From NCBI RefSeq assembly GCF_000422885.1, contig NZ_AUGX01000011.1, positions 248,001-312,000 of the forward strand: a stretch of DNA of 64,000 nucleotides, written 5' to 3'. The position numbers and the translations under genes are program-made. The notes below the pieces were generated by a model. The model did not search any database. It was not told the origin of the DNA and saw only the letters and a program-made list of their open reading frames with translations. The DNA is from Ottowia thiooxydans DSM 14619. GTDB lineage: Bacteria > Pseudomonadota > Gammaproteobacteria > Burkholderiales > Burkholderiaceae_C. Of the stretch, positions 61,290 to 64,000 are shown piece after piece; position 1 is the first letter of the stretch; every line of letters begins with the position of its first letter.

Positions 61290-63064
61290 AGGCTGACCTG
61301 CAGCCGCTTGAGGGTTTCCTGCAAGGTTTCGTTGTCAGCAGCCAATCGCAGGCCCTCTTGCCAAACGGATTTGGCCTCGTCCTGGCGGCCCATGGTCCAG
61401 AGGACTTCACCCAAATGAGCTGCAATCTCTGCATCAGGCCGCTTGGCAAACGCTGCCGTTAGGATGCGAAGTGCCTCCGCGTGCCGCCCAAGGCGGAATT
61501 CCACCCAAGCCAGGCTGTCCTGGATGAACGGATCATCAGGGGCCAGCTTTACGGCGGTCTCGATCAGCTGCTTGGCTTCCGGTAGCCGCATATTTCGCTC
61601 GGCGAGCGTATAGCCGAGCGCGTTGTAAGCACTTTGGGAATCGGGCTTGAGCTCTATGACCTTGCGCAGCAGGCGCTCCATTTCATCCACCAGCCCCACT
61701 CTTTCAGCGGCCATGGCGGTGTCATAAAGCAGATCTTCATCTTCGGGTTTTTTCGCCAATTCGCCCTTCAACAGCTCGTAGGCTTGCTGCGGTTGCTTGT
61801 TGTCCCGTAGAAGCTGCGCTTCGGCAGCCAGTTTCATGCGCTCGTCTTCAGGGCGGGTGACAGGGATGCTGCGCACCAGTTGCCGTGCTTCCTCAAGGCG
61901 GCCCTGCTTCGCGATGATGGAGGCCCGGCGCAACTGCACGGTCATCTTTTCGTCAGCAGCGGTGATGCCGGCAAGCAGGCTCTCCGCCTCAGCGAAGTTG
62001 CCTTTTCGCTCCGCGATCTGGGCCAAGCTCAGGCGAGCTTGATTGAGGCCATTGGCGCGGTCTGTGCGTTCGTCCTCTGGCGTTTTTTCGGCCAGTTGCA
62101 AGTAGCGGTTGAGGGATGTTTCGGCCTCTTTGTCATAGCGACCCTCGGCCAGTAGCAAGCCCTGAGCTAGCCAGCCCTCCGGGTAATTGGGCTGCCGACG
62201 CGTGAGGTCTGCCAGCTGTTCCCGCGCTTGTTGCCCCCGGCCGGAGTCAAGGAGTGCGCGGGCATAGCCAATCTGCACTTCAGGCTTGGGTGAAGCTTCG
62301 CGCAGGTATCGCTGAACGAGGGCTTCGGCTCCTGTTTGACCGGCGCCTCCCATGAGTTGAAGCCCGAGCAATGCCGGCCACTCTGAACCGGCATTGGCTG
62401 CTTGCCCCAGGGTGGCGGCCGAGACCGCCCCTGCGTTGTCGCCAACGGCCAGCCGCATGCGTCCAATGGAAGTCCAGGCCGCGGGCGCCAAGGCATTGTT
62501 TTTCAAGGCAGCTGCGAAGCCGCGTTCGACCACCTGTAGCGCCCCACCTTTATTGGGAACGCGCGCGTAGAGCGAAGGAACAGCCGTAATGAAGGCTTCT
62601 TGTTCGTTCGCTGGCAACGCGGCCAGTGTGGCGGCCAACGGGACATCGGACTCTTCAATTCGGCCTAGTGCCACCAGAACCTGCAGCTCCATTCGGTTGG
62701 CATCCACCGATTGAGGTTCAGCCCGGCGCCATGCGCGCACAGCATCTAAAGCCATCGTGCCTGAGCGCGATTGGATCGCCATCTCCACGGCTCGTTTGTA
62801 GAGCGCGGGGTCAGCTGTACGCCGTGCGGCATCAAGCATCAGCTCGATTCCCTGCGTTGAGCCCTCCCGGAAGCTGATTTCTCCTATCAGCAACTCATAA
62901 AGGAGCCGCGCTGTGAGAGCGGATGGCCCAGGTGTTGGGGCTGGTGCGGCAGCGGACGCCTGGGCGGCTGGAGCTGATGCGGGCTGAGCGGGGGCAGTTG
63001 CCTGAGCAATTGCCAACCCCGGAATCAGTGTGATCAGCGGAAAAAAACGGAAGAAATGCTGCAT
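61286..63064 (-). CDS. TPR-repeat periplasmic or lipoprotein-pathway protein
   Basis: 592 residues from the ATG at 63064. Signal peptide MQHFFRFFPLITLIPGLAIA, followed by an alanine/proline-rich linker and about ten tetratricopeptide repeats to the end. The spaced helical repeats (e.g. AYNALGYTLAERNMRLPEAKQ, DDPFIQDSLAWVEFRLGRHA) are clear. Its neighbour lolB and mutM define a widely conserved arrangement; the function of this TPR protein is unknown. The N-terminal residues before ATG 63064 are probably untranslated. Confidence 0.9.
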   Translation of the reverse strand: MQHFFRFFPLITLIPGLAIAQATAPAQPASAPAAQASAAAPAPTPGPSALTARLLYELLIGEISFREGSTQGIELMLDAARRTADPALYKRAVEMAIQSRSGTMALDAVRAWRRAEPQSVDANRMELQVLVALGRIEESDVPLAATLAALPANEQEAFITAVPSLYARVPNKGGALQVVERGFAAALKNNALAPAAWTSIGRMRLAVGDNAGAVSAATLGQAANAGSEWPALLGLQLMGGAGQTGAEALVQRYLREASPKPEVQIGYARALLDSGRGQQAREQLADLTRRQPNYPEGWLAQGLLLAEGRYDKEAETSLNRYLQLAEKTPEDERTDRANGLNQARLSLAQIAERKGNFAEAESLLAGITAADEKMTVQLRRASIIAKQGRLEEARQLVRSIPVTRPEDERMKLAAEAQLLRDNKQPQQAYELLKGELAKKPEDEDLLYDTAMAAERVGLVDEMERLLRKVIELKPDSQSAYNALGYTLAERNMRLPEAKQLIETAVKLAPDDPFIQDSLAWVEFRLGRHAEALRILTAAFAKRPDAEIAAHLGEVLWTMGRQDEAKSVWQEGLRLAADNETLQETLKRLQVSL

Positions 63065-63103
63065 GCAATCATAATAATCCATGCCTGAAATAGATGTTTG
63101 CCC

Positions 63104-63916
63104 ATGCCAGAGCTTCCTGAAGTCGAAGTAACCCGCCGCAGCTTCGCAGAAAGAATCCGCGGAGCTCGTATTCTTTCGGCTACGCCTGGAAAACCTCTGC
63201 GCTGGCCGCTAGGTGTGGCGCCCGAAGTGCTTGCCGGCCAAACCGTACGCGAGGTGGGTCGGCGCGGAAAATATTTGCTGCTGGAGCTAGACGAAGGCGT
63301 TTTGCTGATGCATCTGGGCATGTCGGGTAGCTTGGCTTTTTCTCCTTATCCAGGGGCGCCGGGGCCTCATGATCACTTCGATCTGGTAACTACGGCCGGC
63401 ACGCTCCGGCTGCACGACCCGCGCCGTTTTGGAGCCGTGGTGTGGTCTGAAAGCCAGGATGTTGATCCGGCGCGCAAACTGCTGGCAGGTCTTGGTGTGG
63501 AGCCACTTGGCGAAGAGTTCGATCCAACACGCTTTCACGCCGGGCTCAAGCCCCGGCGAGCGCCTATCAAGCAGGTGCTCCTGGCGGGGGACGTAGTGGT
63601 TGGCGTAGGCAATATTTATGCCTCAGAGGCGCTTTTTCTAGCGGGCATTCGACCCACGGTACGGGCCAGCCGCTTGTCCAGGATTCGCTCCGATCGCCTG
63701 CATGCCGCTATTCGCCAGGTGCTGGCACGCGCCGTGGAGCGCGGGGGCAGTACATTGCGCGATTTTTCCAGTGCCACGGGGGATACGGGCCATTTTCAGC
63801 TTGAAGTGGCGGTCTATGCCCGCGCAGCCCAGCCCTGCCATCAGTGCGGGACTCCCATTCGCTTGATTCGCCAAGGGCAGCGCTCCACGTTTTTCTGCCC
63901 TGCCTGCCAGACGTGA
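63104..63916 (+). CDS. mutM: Formamidopyrimidine-DNA glycosylase (MutM/Fpg)
   Basis: 270 residues from ATG 63104, not the TTG two codons earlier, because the catalytic proline must be residue 2 ([11 protein letters not shown]). It excises 8-oxoguanine and formamidopyrimidines. Other markers are K57-region [21 protein letters not shown], and the zinc finger CHQCG...CPAC at the C-terminus. Divergent from the TPR gene. The last 84 bases of the window after its stop hold no recognisable gene start. Confidence 0.97.
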   Translation: MPELPEVEVTRRSFAERIRGARILSATPGKPLRWPLGVAPEVLAGQTVREVGRRGKYLLLELDEGVLLMHLGMSGSLAFSPYPGAPGPHDHFDLVTTAGTLRLHDPRRFGAVVWSESQDVDPARKLLAGLGVEPLGEEFDPTRFHAGLKPRRAPIKQVLLAGDVVVGVGNIYASEALFLAGIRPTVRASRLSRIRSDRLHAAIRQVLARAVERGGSTLRDFSSATGDTGHFQLEVAVYARAAQPCHQCGTPIRLIRQGQRSTFFCPACQT

Positions 63917-64000
63917 CTCGGCCGCCCTGGGCTATTTCGGCCTGAAGTGGTCAATAAGTCCTACTTGTTCACGTTTAGCCGCATGGAGCCTAGCAAAAGG

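Overview
The window looks like chromosome of a betaproteobacterium of the order Burkholderiales, most likely Comamonadaceae. The basis is gene order (mutM, a TPR lipoprotein-pathway gene, lolB, ispE, tRNA-Gln, prs, rplY, with pth and a YfhL-type ferredoxin), a Bug-type solute receptor, a GC-rich genome (roughly 58-60 percent by eye), and the dispersed repeat built on GAGCGAAGCGA-like words that I associate with this family. No rRNA, CRISPR array, prophage or intact transposase was seen.

Layout. 0-10.5 kb: stress and housekeeping genes (yaaA, a prolyl 4-hydroxylase-like oxygenase, an alpha/beta hydrolase and queF boxed between two copies of a 0.4-kb repeat, then a reverse-strand operon fahA-dinB-dienoyl-CoA isomerase, and a DEAD-box RNA helicase with a long leader). 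10.7-17 kb: an accessory stretch of small one-gene units (LysE exporter, two GNAT acetyltransferases, SRPBCC, DUF5680-like, ASCH, a four-helix membrane protein, hipBA). One well-formed integron attC site lies at 14136-14197 and several R-box heptamers sit just upstream of start codons, so I read this as a cassette cluster lacking an integrase. 17-20.7 kb: FAD-linked oxidase, DUF2069 and YihY membrane proteins, and a decayed membrane-protein gene. 21-25.6 kb: LysR regulator divergent from a gamma-glutamyltransferase-like hydrolase, a Bug receptor and a GAF-like protein. 25.7-35.6 kb: mostly core genes (metY, CBS protein, aroC, sensor kinase and response regulator, trpS with an added C-terminal domain, site-2 protease, Sua5/YciO-like, PHP phosphoesterase).

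35.6-42.4 kb is a reverse-strand operon for a peptide-type ABC transporter ending in an amidase. 42.5-43.5 kb has ferredoxin and pth. At the pth start codon an 18-bp sequence occurs that is repeated exactly at 52404, and the segment between the two copies carries a self-contained catabolic unit: GcvA-like regulator, branched-chain-type ABC transporter (receptor, two ATPases, two permeases), an M81/MlrC-family metallopeptidase and a class IV aminotransferase. 52.5-57 kb holds a second unusual unit: an AraC-type regulator divergent from an M24-fold hydrolase, a strictosidine-synthase/SMP-30-like protein and a membrane-anchored double VOC protein, followed by a decayed fragment of a second VOC gene and a lone ABC ATPase. 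57.8-64 kb returns to core genes.

How it fits together. Four separate units (22-25.6, 35.6-42.4, 44-52.4, 53.7-56.9 kb) pair an amide- or peptide-hydrolase-like enzyme with a receptor, transporter or dedicated regulator, which suggests a lifestyle of scavenging unusual amides, peptides or amino acids. The substrate of none of them can be read from sequence. The two units between pth and rplY occupy a place where, in related bacteria, these two translation genes commonly lie close together, so the interval looks like an insertion hot spot.
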